Assembly (NCBI GenBank): GCA_916610825.1
Contig: OU744453.1
Location: 13,039,826-13,103,825, forward strand
Reading direction: 5' to 3'
From: Haliclystus octoradiatus
Taxonomy: Eukaryota > Cnidaria > Staurozoa > Stauromedusae > Haliclystidae
DNA: 64,000 nucleotides
Position 1 is the stretch's first letter. Every line of letters starts with the position of its first letter. The notes under the pieces are model-generated. The model was not told the DNA's origin. It did no database searches and saw only the letters and a program-made list of their open reading frames with translations. The position numbers were made by a program, and so were the translations under genes. Shown one piece after another: positions 1-13,100 of the stretch.

Positions 1-344
1 TCCACAAAAAATAAGTTCAAATCCGATCCGATCCGAAGACCTAAAATATTAACCCGAATCTGACCCGATACGATCGGATCGCGTTCGGTTCGAATTCATA
101 AATCTTTATTGCAATATATACAACACTAATGTGGTGTTCACAAAATAACGCCGTCAAAGTGTGGCCAGTGAAACTCGTGGCATTGCATGCGATAGATTCA
201 ATATTAAATTAATTTAGCTTCAACAAGACACATGGTCCACTGATTTCTGTTATTAACATGATCAAACGATATCTTTTGTTAATTAAAAATGATTTACTGC
301 TTCATATTAAAAAAAATCAGAAAAATCGTTGATAAAAATTGCAA
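1..344. other. Intergenic, no gene seen
   Basis: AT-rich sequence without a convincing open frame or splice-bounded exon. The first 110 bases carry degenerate GATCCGA/CCGATC words that look like simple low-complexity repetition. Confidence 0.5.
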
Positions 345-412
345 TATGGCGGATTTGAACTGACGACCCTGATATTGAAATACCAGGGCATTAACCAATC
401 GGCCACTACCTT
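345..412 (-). repeat. tRNA-derived remnant (tRNA pseudogene or SINE head)
   Basis: On the minus strand an A-box-like GTGGCCGATTGGTTAATG is followed by a possible anticodon stem (CCCTG...CAGGG) and a B-box-like AGTTCAAATCC. The T stem pairs badly (two of five pairs fail) and no acceptor stem closes, so this is not called as a functional tRNA. It could be the head of a SINE or an old tRNA pseudogene. Confidence 0.4.
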
Positions 413-2661
413 ACTTTTTGTTATCGGTGCTTTAACTGAAGTGGTCAACAAACCTACTGCTTCGACAACGTATTATTGAACAAAGCCGACCCACGCGCGT
501 GTATTGAAAATCAAATTATATATAATCTGAAAATATTATGATATGATAGTATATGAGCCTATATATTTTTGATCTTTGCAATCTCAGCAAGCAGGCCTGT
601 GATTTTCATGGCAGTCTATCAAAATACTAAGAGTTCGTTGAAAATAAAATTTTAAAAGTAAACAAAAGATATGAAAAGTTGACCTCATAGTGCTTCTTGT
701 TATCAAATTTTCCAGAATAATAGCATCAACATTCTTTTAAAATGAAATAAAATTCTATAATAAATCGCTATACTAATTCGATATTGATATTATGTTACAT
801 CTTGTTGTCAATATTTCTACGCGCTATTTATAATACATTACAGATGTCGAATGAAAGAAAAGATGATTATGAATAAATTAATTATTTTGATAGAAAAACG
901 AAAACAACTCATTTTGCCAGATTCGTGATATGCATTTATTCAGAATTTATTGAAACTGACGCGATGGTTTATAGAGTGGAAATGTTTAGTGCAGCTTCAA
1001 AGATATAAAATACCACAGCCGATGGTAATATTTAAATGCTCATGTTATGATGTCTGACGAAAAGGATAATTTACTATGTAGAAAATGAATCTACTTTACC
1101 ATGCATTTGATCACGATATGAAATGATCATTTTTGTCAGAATTATTTCGAATAAAAGACAATCTTTATTTTATTCTTATCGGGCGTACATTCTCCTTCGA
1201 TAAAATATGGTTGTTAACTTATTATTGATTGGTGTATTAACTCAGAGAACCCGCTATTATGTATTTAAATGTTGTTCGGAGATTATGCCGCTCGTATAGT
1301 TTTTATTTGGATCTCATTTGGAAAATGGTAAGTTGTATTTTAATAAATATTGTTTGCTATGATCGATTATTTCATGCAACCTTTTCGCTTTTTATTTTTG
1401 TAACACAAGGTTTGTTACACTCATCCAAACTGTATTAACTATTTAAAAATGTTTTTAAATTATGTTTTTGTGCTTTTAAATTCAAAGCAAAATTTTTGAA
1501 CGCTGAAAATATTATAATTATTATTATTTATCACAAATCATACGCTCAATTCAATTTAACTTTGTTGAATTTGATATACCTGAAAAAATTAACTTTATTA
1601 AATGTTGATCAACGATAATAACAAGACACCGCTATTTTTATTCTCGAAACTGTAGTAACATACTGTGTCTTATTCGTATAGCAAGTCAACAAAATGAAAT
1701 TTTAATATTAATCGATGCCAGTATAATTCCTTCGTTAATTATGGAAGCAAAATCTGAAAATAAAAGCCTTGCTGCTTAAAACCAAATGATTCGTTTTTTT
1801 ATATTAAATAATAAATTATAAAAATACTTTTGTGCAATGCCTTGATTAATTCTAAACTCTATGATTTTAGACTGTAGACAGATAATCTCTTCGAACTTTG
1901 AATATTTTTCGAAATAGTCGAACGCCAACGCCAATTTGAAAATTCTTGCAAATTAATTTGTTTTTAAGCCCCGCGATAGATTATTCATTTCAAAACAGAT
2001 TGTTTGCTCAGTGTTCTCACAAATTATGTATCAAAATAGCCTTTTTAAAAGTGAAATGTTTTATATCTCGATTTTGAGAAAAGTAATGAACGGCATTTTG
2101 TTTCATTAATAAATTAAATTAAGACCTCAAGTCTCTTTAATTTCATAGCGTTTGTGCCGCGCTATATGTATTGCTGATATCAACACTACATGAAATATGT
2201 CTACGTTTCTTTGATTTCAAAACATATTTTGTCTGGCCTAGTTATACTGGTAATTCAATGTAATTCAGTATTTCGTATTGCTTTAATTATCATAAAACTG
2301 ATTCAGTTTCAAGTTTCACTTGTTCAAACAATTTACACGCAGCTTTTAAATTTAAAGCAAAATATTTTTGTTCTGGAGATTTCAATTTGAAGTCGATTTG
2401 GCTGCCCGCTAGATTATCGACCTATGAAATTTTTCAAAATCTCTGAATTTTTTAATGCAATGATATCAAATAAAATATCAGATGAAGTATATTATTTTAA
2501 AACAACGCCATAGACCCATACTTTTCATACAACAAATTTGTTACTGTACACGGTTATCTCGACACAAATGTTTGCATAATTTCCCGACAACGGATTATCC
2601 GTATTATATCGCCAGTAAGACGTACATAAGTCGCGGACAGACACAGAAATATCGAAATATA
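413..2661. other. Gene-poor AT-rich DNA
   Basis: Read on both strands. Only short chance ORFs occur, none with recognisable motifs or consistent splice sites. Nothing further can be supported. Confidence 0.5.
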
Positions 2662-2797
2662 GAAATATAGAAATATTGTGATATATAAACAGACAGTATT
2701 ATGTATATAAGTGATATAAGTGATAAGTGATATAAGTGATATAAGTGATAAGTGATAGAAATATAGAAATATTGTGATATATAAACAGACAGTATTA
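2662..2797. repeat. Duplicated 40-bp block around a GATATAAGT simple repeat
   Basis: A 40-bp sequence starting GAAATATAGAAATATTG occurs at 2662-2701 and again at 2758-2797. The interval between the copies (about 2708-2757) is built of alternating GATATAAGT and GATAAGT words. This looks like local slippage or tandem duplication. Confidence 0.8.
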
Positions 2798-2894
2798 TTA
2801 ATAAGTAGATAGATAGATAAGTAGATACGTAATAATTATTACCAACTGCATATTAGCCTTCTTTAGAACTTCAGAAATTCACTGTGAAGACTTT

Positions 2895-3368
2895 TGCACC
2901 AGTCAATTGAAACCACGGCCCCATGACCCCCGAAAAATTGCCGGGCATTAACGCATCACACCTGTCGCTTTAACATGGTTTTAACAGCTTCATTGCACGG
3001 GTACCTGAAATTTTACTGTTTACTTGTACTTCCTTCACTGTTTTAAACAAAATATCCCATAGGGCCCTAGGTAAGCTCTGCGATTCAGCAATATAAATAC
3101 TTATTAATTCAATTAGAACAATTTAACAAGAACAAAGATAATTTAAATCGATTTCCATATATAAAACCTTCCTTTAAGAATTGTTTATTGTTTGTTCGTT
3201 GCTGTGTTTTTACATTTGAATATTCATTGTTACTTAGGGGGGGGGGGGGATTTTAACAAGCCAGTTTCTCCGGATACCGGGATTTTTAACGAAATTTAAA
3301 ACTGGCTAAATGTTAATTTCCCGGGTGTTTCCCGTGGGTCGGGGCCGTGATGTCAATTGTCTGGTGCA
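2895..3368. mobile_element. 474-bp terminal-inverted-repeat element (non-autonomous)
   Basis: The left end TGCACCAGTCAATTG and the right end (read in reverse) TGCACCAGACAATTG are inverted repeats. Both continue with ACGGCCCC and imperfect complementarity for about 50 bp. There is no coding capacity. A 13-base G run (3237-3249) lies inside. Target duplication is not obvious (ttt/tta). Probably a MITE-like DNA transposon; the superfamily cannot be assigned. Confidence 0.7.
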
Positions 3369-5150
3369 TTATCTATTATATTAATAAATTATTACTATAA
3401 TGCACTATTGATTGATATCATCAACACTTGAGAAATGTAAAATAAATTGTTAAATTTATTGTATAATCAAGAAAATGATCACGAATGAGAATTTCCAATT
3501 TGATCAGGATATCTGATAAAAACAGTAACATATAAGAAGGAAAGTCATGTAAAAGTTCATAAAAGTGTGCTAGTTATTGTAGAAAGTGGTGTAGGCAATT
3601 CTCTCTTAAGCTATAATAGTTGGGTGCTATTATGAAAAGACTAAATGAACAGAAGATGTCACAGGATAAACCACCATAGAAGCTTCTATAGGGCCTGTTT
3701 ACAGGGAGGTAGGATAACTCTATGAAGTTGGATCATCCTGCCATGTAGGATCACACTATTGCATGTCTACAAGGGAGCATAGCTCTACTCAAAGGATCAT
3801 CCTAGCCCTTCTATCTGTTTATTTTTACAAAGGTAGGGACTGGGTATGACCTGCACGTGACGCCATATGTTACGATAATATTAGTCATGGTACCGTTTGA
3901 TAAGCAGCTAATAGTCTAGAATTCTAAACAACTTAGGATATACATTTGCCATAGTCGCTAAAAGAAGAAATCTTAACATTACAATCTTTACAAGGTCCCA
4001 TCCTATGTCCTATGATGACAGTCCTATGTAGGGATGATCTCATCTACTGGGATCTTCCTATGGCCTAAGAGCCAACATAAATAATGAAATGACTATAAAT
4101 TAGTATTTTCATTAATTATATGGTATTTAAACAATGTGTGTGAAAGGTTGATTGCTAGTAACGTGACGTGAATTAAATCGCTTATTTTCTCTCCAAGAGT
4201 GGGAAATAAGTTGTTATTTCCCGCTCATTGTAGCAACAACATTCTTGATTGCAACTACAGTAAATCAACAAATACAACACTTTTTCAAACCTTTCATTCG
4301 TTCAAAATGAGAATTAAATGAAAATAATGACTCGTGTAATACAAAGAATGCAATAAAGTTTGCTTTTAGCACTTTCACGGTGTTTATAGAGAAAATGTTA
4401 GTAGCATACGCTTTGCAGGCTCAAAGTTGAAAATTGAAACCATTTCACAAGCACGAGTGGTGTGCATCACGGCATCGTATTCGAAGACAGAGCGCAAAGG
4501 CCACCGGTCAAATTTTATGCCTTTAAACTATTACTATTGGTTGCGTCTTTATTGTCTAACTAAAGACCATGAATATACTACTTAATTAGTGTATGACTGT
4601 CCCGGGAATTAGTAAGCTTTATTCCCTAAAACTTACTAATACATTTTAAGTGTATAATAAGGCATTTTTCAAAATGATTCAAAAGCTAAACAAATGATTA
4701 TAAGGTTAGGACAATGCTTTGTATATTAAGGCGATAAGAACGAATGATCTGTTTTGGAATACACAAATAATACAAACATTTGGATTAAAACGATACAAAC
4801 AATTATCAAGTGTCCAGAATGAATTGTTAACGTATCACAATATGATATTGATTTATTTCAAACATTTTTGCCGCAAATCATTTATATGAACACTGTATGA
4901 AATTTATTCATAACCGTTTTCTGAATTTTGTACCTATCAATTTTAGTATTTATAACGTAATTAAAACACATCTTTCAAAAATAAATTCGAAACCCTAATA
5001 TAGAATCTGCATCGACCAAAGTTACATAAAGATCTTTTCTTTTCATTATTTGTCTTGAAGTTTCCTCTCCCAAGTGAACCTGTCTTTGATTATCAGTGAG
5101 TAGTTAGTTTTCGAATCATGAAGCAATTTTTTAAGGAAAATTAAATTAAT
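3369..5150. other. Gene-poor DNA downstream of MTMR14
   Basis: No supported exon. About 3690-4080 is somewhat GC-richer and repeats words such as GGATCATCC and TCCTATG, suggesting an old degraded transposon, but no clean ends were found. Confidence 0.4.
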
Positions 5151-5156
5151 TTGATC

Positions 5157-5162
5157 TTTATT
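5157..5162 (-). terminator. Candidate MTMR14 polyadenylation signal
   Basis: TTTATT on the plus strand reads AATAAA on the minus strand, 20 nt beyond the MTMR14 stop codon. It is the nearest canonical signal, though the 3'UTR would be unusually short. Confidence 0.45.
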
Positions 5163-5181
5163 TATATATACATATACAATT

Positions 5182-5350
5182 CTATACAGTTGACATCCAA
5201 GTGCCTTTTAACATTCTTGTTGCTACGTTATCAAACAACCCTTGAGATTGATCACCACGGTAACCAACTGAGCATGCGTACGAATTTAGAAATAAACTTC
5301 GAACTGCTTCAAGTTTCTGTTGCCTTAGTGATTCTTCATTAGCTTCACAT
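5182..5350 (-). CDS. MTMR14: MTMR14 exon 21, C-terminus and stop (residues 552-607)
   Basis: ttcag|ATGTGA... to TGA, 169 nt. It encodes LRQQKLEAVRSLFLNSYACS, matching the conserved C-terminal helix ETRLQEVRSAFLAAYSSTVG, and ends ...GTWMSTV-stop. Confidence 0.95.
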
Positions 5351-7094
5351 CTGAAAAAAGAAACATAATTATTCGAAATATCATAAGAATGCATCTTTTT
5401 GTAATTATAAACAAGTCTATATTTGGTAAGGTTTAAGGGGTTGCTATATCATATTGAATAGCTATGCTTCTATCTTCTAGCTAGAGACGATGTGATTAAT
5501 TTGTTTGGAATAATATAATACAATGTCACCCGCTTATGTGCAATTCGGATAAGTGGAATTCCCGCTTATCTGCAACTTGGCTTTGAATTTTTACTTTCAC
5601 TTAAGCGGGTTACACTGTATGATAAAATATCCTTAGCCATGCAGCAAAGCACATCGTTGTCTCGCTTAAACACTATACGATCATTTTGGACAGAAATAGT
5701 TTACATCGAAATTAAGAGCTACATGAGCTACCTCTGTGTTTACTTCTGTGTTCATGATATAGGCTGCAAAAGGTAATTGAACATGCAGTGACATGCATAT
5801 GGCGGGATTGTAGCACGATTCAATCTAATGCCTTCTTACGAAGAATTTTCATAGCACGAGTCAATGGTTCTTCATATAGAACTTTTATCTGACGCAGAGT
5901 CTGAAAATTCTGACATTGCACACCTATGGAATTGTTTAATAACAACAATAATAATATTACATGTTCAGTTAAATACATGTAATATAACCGATAGTCACCC
6001 CCGCAAGTACACGTGCTTGCTTACATGGGGGACATTAACATATTTACAGAGAAATACAAACATGAGTGTGGACATTCTGCCACTGAGCTACCCGTGAACA
6101 CATTGTCCGAACTCTCCTAATTAAGTATCCTGCCAATAATTAGCATTACGTCAATCATTTAAACTTACAGACTACTTGAGCTGCTACTTCTTCCCACTGT
6201 AGTAGGAACATCCCGCATTGTAGTTGTTCCACGAGGACTACCAGCATCAGATATGATTTGCCAACTACAAAAATGATAAGAAAACAGCTTATTTATCGTG
6301 TGAAACGCAAATTCTAGGGAAAAAAAGTAAACCCCAAACGACTCCAGTGTACATGCTAACGGGGACCTGCCGTATTGAGGGTAACATGTTGTGATAGTTA
6401 AACGTATACCCCAAATGGTTGGAGATTGCTTCTTCAGATAGAGAAGCATTTTGTATTCGTACATGTTGTTCTTATGTTTTTGCTTGGCGCGATCATTACC
6501 CCTTCCAAAGGTGTTCTCAAGAATTTAAGGGAATAATTTAATAATTAATGTTTTCTATATAGTTTTTCCAAATGTTATACTGTAAATTGATTGGTATTAA
6601 ATCTCAACATAACTTTAAATAAAAAGCGGCATGACCCGATAAAGCATTGTGTATAGCGATTTGCAAATACGTGAAAAAAAAAACATTTACAAGGAACTCA
6701 CCTTCCACAAAATGAAGATCGCTGAAAATTAAAATAATTACATAAATAATAAACACAAGTCGAGTGGAAATTTTAAAACATTCTGAGTAAGCCACTCTTA
6801 CAGTGCAAATATATTATATACACTATATCTATACAAATACATAAGGATGGTGACTGAGTCAAAGAAAACACATTCTTAATTTCTGTTACTCTCAATTTTC
6901 ACGCAGTGTGCGTTCATTAGACAGTAGTTACTCAATAACAACTGTCTGATGATCGCACACTACGTGAAACTTGAGAGTAACAGAAATTAAGAATGTGTTT
7001 TCTTTGAAACCATCACCATACTTATGTACTACAGCTCTGCCAATGTTTAATCGGTATTGAACACTATCACATCTGACGATAGATAAATCTATCT

Positions 7095-7169
<75 letters not shown>

Positions 7170-10100
7170 AATACAACGGAACTAAAAGAACCTCGATAAT
7201 ACATCCCATCAACATCCTACATGTTGCTGGCAAGCATCCTCAAACTAACTATTAACTATCAGAACAATGATGCGTCTAAACTTTAAAAAGTCTCCAATTT
7301 GTTTTGGATTATTCAATTTTGTATTTAATTCGATTCTGTTTGAAGATGCTTGGTTCCTGAAGAGAAACCGGTTTATAACAGCCGCTGACAATATACAATA
7401 TAGATCATAAATTGACCACAATAGACAGGTTACCTTTCAAAACAAGAATCATAGATGAGATGGTCACATTAGAGAGGTGGCCATTATAACAGGTTTGAGT
7501 GCATCATTCCTAGCTAATTATATACAGTCAAACTTGCCATAGCGACCACTCTTATTAAGCGGACACTCTTTTTAAGCGACCACGCTTTGGGCCATCGTTG
7601 AATGAAACAATAGAAAAGTGTTGTACCTAATTATTGGTTTACCTGTTCCCCTGGTGTTGATGCACTTTGTGATTGGCGTGCTTGAGTTGGTACGGGTACA
7701 GGCGTACTTATAACAGGCGGACTGTTAGCTGTGTGACGTAATGAACGCATCGATGACGACCAAGAACTACTGAATAACAACAACACAAAGCAGAATTAGG
7801 AAATCTTTGATGTTTTTCGGTGTGACCCTCACGTATACTCATGCACTCATGCGAATGCATAACTATAAGTACAGTACTCGTGATCTTCTCTCACACTGTT
7901 GCTTCCAGTTTATTTCACAATTGCCAATCGTTTATAAAACTTTTAAAATCCTCAAACTTTCGGTAAATAGGGCACATGGCATGTAGTAGTGTAAGTTTTC
8001 AAAGTGGAATCTATTAGGTTTAAATTTTAGCACCCCAAAATTGCAGGGTTTGCTGGAAATGATACCTCGAACTTGCCGTTGAAGGAATTGTTGAACAGTT
8101 TATATGCCAATTGGGCACCTCACATTAGCAATCTGGGCACCTCAAAATATGAAATTTGCCGGATTCGACATTAAAAACCGGAAATTTCGCAGCAAGTAGC
8201 CCAATTTTAAATTTTGATATGCCAAAGTGTTCAGGATCATGCCAAAATGGTACCCATAACAATGTCACACCCACGTTGTTCTTAATTTGTTCTTAAAATA
8301 GCTGTTTATCTAATCAATGTTGATACATACTGTGTTTGTATTGCATTTAATGATGTGAAGGAGCCATTGCTAGATAATGATGAATCATCCACAATTTCAT
8401 CGATGGTTTGTCCATCATGATGAATACGTTCACTGTGTGTGCTGTGCTGACTGTTTAGACTAGTACAGCTACCTAAACGTCGATGGTCATCTACAGAAAA
8501 ACAAAATCATTGAACATTGCTAAACATATTGCGAAATAGCACTTCTTTGTTTGAATCATTCAAAGAAATCATGACGTAAAGCGGGTTTTAATCAAAAAGC
8601 AGCCTAGAAGTTGTGATAGAATGCGGAATTGTCATATTATCGGGAGTTATATTACGCTAGTAAAATTAGTTGAATTTCATAGAAAGCGGTCACTGGTTTC
8701 TGAAAAATCGTGATAACCTACGGGTTGTGATATTAGCCGAGGTGATATTAACGGGGTTTCACTGTACAAGCAAATAGAACTCGATGTATTATTCAATGCT
8801 GTGCATTTTGATTGGTTGCTCTGTCATGCTATTTTACACAACGTAAATGGTTGATTTGATTGACAATGATTGATATTTCAGATTTTAATTGTTATTCAAG
8901 AAGTGGATGTTTCAGTTAAGTTTGCATTATCAATTGATTTCAATAAAAACATTTAAACATCTCACTTGACATCAGTGTCAGTTTGCCATACGAAATGGCT
9001 TGTTGATGCCATAAATTATGACCATTCAACAATAGATAACTCCCTCGGTGTATCAATTTAAAACAGATGATATTTATTGTATGATGACTGCCAACTACAT
9101 TTTGAAAATAAAGAAATCTGATTTGTTGAGTAGCAGCTGATTGCAAAGGTATATCCAATAATTCAAATTCTTGATTTCTGTCAAATCTCTATGAAGATAA
9201 ATCTGTTTTTATTTACAATATGAACACAATGGTGCGACCTATGGTTATAAATAAATGAGCTCTGGTTAGCTGTACACTTGTTACGCAGACGCAGTTGAAT
9301 TAAAATAATGAAGCTGACTAGTCATGGTTGTTATCTTTGTGAGGGTCCGGCAAAAGGTTCAGCCTTCTGAAATCCTAGAGGCATTTCAACATTTTCTTCT
9401 GGATTTTTAGTTGATGTTTGACCAAGAAATCATTAAAAATATCAATTTTCTTCTGAATTTTCTCTAACTTTCTGGAATTTAGAATTTCATGAATCCTAAT
9501 TTTGTCGGCCCCTGATCATTGTTAGTCGAGATTAATTTACCTAAAAGTAGAACTTGGCCATCCAACTGTGATAATGATTCAGCCCTTGGTTTAGCTAGTG
9601 AAGGTAATGAACTAGATCTGAAAAAACAAACAAAGGAATGCAATTCGATTGCGTTTGCATTTCTATTAGGGCTTTTTCACATCATCGATGTTGGTGTTCC
9701 ATAACAATACATTGAAATCTACATTGGGGTCAAGATCTATTCAAAATACAACACCAGGGTCATCAATCTTTTCTTCAAACAATTCCAGAGAGACTCATTG
9801 GACAACCAGTGAAAAAACTTTATAACATTGAAATGACATAATGGTAAAACCAACATCGTATCACCCCTTTGTTTGACAACCCACCTTTCTTGACAAAGGG
9901 GCAAATCTACGATCTGTGCAGTAGTATAGTCTAGTCCCATAGAAAAAATCAAACAATCATACGGACACTTTGACTGGAAGATAGCTATTGGAAATAGTCT
10001 AGAATTATTCAACATGATATTATGAACAAATTAGAATCAAAAAATATTTAAAATATGCACCGGAACTAGTTCCAGGCTCTTATGGTTAAAACTCAAATCA

Positions 10101-13100
10101 AAATGAAAAGAGCATGGAATTTAAGCTCCGGTGCACATTTTAAAATATTTTTTGACTCTAATTAGTTCATAATATCATAATGAATAATTCTAGTCTATTT
10201 CCAATAACTATCTGATTGTCAAAATGTCTCAATTATTGGCTGATTTTTCTATGGGACTATACACTACAACACAGATTGTAGATTTGCTGACATAGGGAGC
10301 AATAAATAAATGTAGTTGAACCAAGGGAAACCCCCGTAAAGTAGCGAAATTAGGGAAACCCTTTTCAAACACGTTGATTAAATACTTATAATCATATAAA
10401 AACGTTTGTATCAATTCATATTTAAGCAATAATGTAATATATTGTCTGTTCTAGTTTTCTTTGTGGCGGTTTGAATTGACTTTGATAGCTGATGCAGTAT
10501 TCCATCAAATCATTACGGAGAGCCAGCTATCTAGAGTAGTCACCCAAACCACATGATACATTTAATAGAACAAAGAAGAAAAATAATAGTCCTCATCGAC
10601 ACTGCCATTGATAACTTACTGTACTGCATGCTCTTCAGTTACAAATCGATTTACATTATAAAATAACGTAATGCATGTGTAAACGTTTTCTTACCGTGTG
10701 ATGTTGATAGAAAAATCATCAGAAACAATATGTTTCAAGAAATTAAAACAGAAGAAGAAAACCTATAAAAATTGAAAAAAAAAACCAAGTTAATGCTCTA
10801 CATTGTCAAATCAAGTACTTTTACGGCTTCTTGAAAAACGTCTTGGTAAAATTAAGAGTATGGTATATGCATGGTATTTTAATGGCAGTCATGGAAGATG
10901 GAAGATGCAATCAATTTAATAACGCAACATTTTGCTTAGTAGACATAAAAACCTCGCTAAGAGGGGTGCTTACATGAGGTGAGCCTGCCCAGCTGATGTG
11001 AAAACTTTTAATGGGAACGACATGCACTATTGTTCATTATTGCTGTTATTGCAGTGGTCAGCGGGCAAAGTATTTTGCTCTGCGCAGGCACACCAAGTAT
11101 GTAACCTTAACTTTCAATCATAATTTACAGTAAACCTAACATTTCCTCTGATAACTTTAAAATTAAATTCATTAATAAATCCTTATCTTTCATTTTTTGT
11201 TGGCAATGTTGAAAATATAAATGCTACATGATGAGAGGTTCAAAAAGCAAGTCATCAAGCCAAATACAAACAGGATGTTTAAGCAGCCTATCTCACTTCT
11301 TTTCTAGGCAACTCAAACTCATATAACCTCCTAATTTGACATTCCATACCACAATATCCCTGTGGTTCGAACATAGGGTGTCCTTGGATCACAATAGTCA
11401 CCCAACGAAAAATCTTTTCCTTAAAGATTTCAAATTTGCTTTATCAGTCTAAAACTTTAATAATTCTGACAATCAATGGTTTTAGCAAAACAAAAAGTGC
11501 AAATACCTCTTCTCCTTTTGTTAAGCGGTCTTCTAAGTCATGGCTAAAACAAAATCATAAATTAGTTACCAAATAGATTACTGACCCAGTTTTCTGGGAA
11601 AGGTATCCTAGCTCGACAAGGCCTACTTTTCAGCTACTCTTAATCTACACTCTCAATACAAAACAGTTGTTGGTAAAGTGGAGTAAAGGGCATGTGGCAC
11701 AGGTCTAAGTGAATGGCGGATATCATTTTAAGAGCCAATAAATGAAAAAATAAATAAAAATTGACAAAAAATCCTCCTCTTGGTAACTTTTGAGTTGTGA
11801 GTAGAGTAAGGTTATCTTGAAAATTTTAAAACTTTTTGAGTTTACAGCGTAATAATCAAGGACATCTTAAAAAGATAACCATGAGGAATGGCACGTCCTT
11901 GTTTACCTGCTGTATCAGATGTATGCAAGTCTTCCTTGGGTTAGGTTAATGAAAAAAAGAAGGGAACCATCTACTTCTAAACATTGAATACAACACCAAC
12001 ACAGACTCTTAGAGCCATCTATTTACAGAAGTTGGGACACTCAAATTTTGGTACACAAAAAGTAACAATTTTCGGTTGGTGAGAAACGAGGCTTCAGAAT
12101 TATGATATTATTTTCGCGCATTATGTTCAAATTTTACAAGCCTATAGGTTTTACAGGTCAAAATGACGTCAGTAAAATCATGTGACTTGCATCTGTCCAA
12201 TAGAAGTACACGGAGGAGTGTCCTAGCTCTGTTAAATATAGATGGCACTGGAACAACCACATTCGCATTAACTGAATTGAATAAAATACTTTGCAACTTG
12301 CACAATATTTTCACAGTAATTAAATGTACCACGTTTGCACAAATGACCACCTCTGTCAAATTTCAAATTTGTCATTTGTTAATTAACTTGTGATACATTT
12401 CCGTCGCACCAATTTGAAACTAATTTTAAACCATATTAACTGAAGTGAGTATGATTCGATTTCAATTTTTATTTTTCATCCTTGTTTAATAAATATACAG
12501 CTGCCTTATAATTCATAAGGAACAACCTTTTCGGGTATATGCTCTTTATTGAATTCAAAATTAACCTCTTTTTTGTATATAGATGTAAGGTTTGCTCTCA
12601 TTATTATATATGTTACATGAAAAGTTGTATCTTACCCAAAAAGGAGCCAGTCATAGCCAATAGTTAGATATAAAATTTCTGAAGGCGACAATGATTGATG
12701 AATTCTACCATCCTAATATAATAAATATTGTATTACTAGGCCTACATCAAAATAATAATGAGCGGAAGAAAATGCTGTCTGATGAGGGATATCTCATGAA
12801 ATGGTACTCTCTATCATATGCAATGATAAAACTACCTTATATATTTCTATAATATTCATAACTTAAAATGATTCCTGCTAATTCCAACTATGTGGGAGGT
12901 TCTGCATTCTGTTAAAAAAATAATACAATATCCCTATGGGTTGATGCAGCTTTTTGGGTGGGGATAGCTTCAGATGACAGAGCAACTGGACATCAGACAT
13001 GCTGTTCTGCAGTTCAAATCACATACAGTTGATTCAACATCTGATCAAACCTGCCCAATCTTGTAGTGGCGAATGGAATGGTCAAAAGGAATTAAAGCAT

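Noticed and set aside
345..412. Functional tRNA gene on the minus strand
   Set aside because: A and B boxes are visible but T stem and acceptor stem do not pair; listed only as a tRNA-derived remnant.
1324..1332. ATG directly before gtaagt, as in a first exon ending in its start codon
   Set aside because: No downstream acceptor with a conserved frame could be found, so the match is probably coincidental.
6928..7233. 101-codon minus-strand ORF
   Set aside because: Consists largely of Tyr-Ile repeats from the (TA)n microsatellite; a composition artefact.
12108..12393. Overlapping 83- and 76-codon ORFs on opposite strands
   Set aside because: No recognisable motif, no splice context, and lies between MTMR14 exons 13 and 14; chance open frames.
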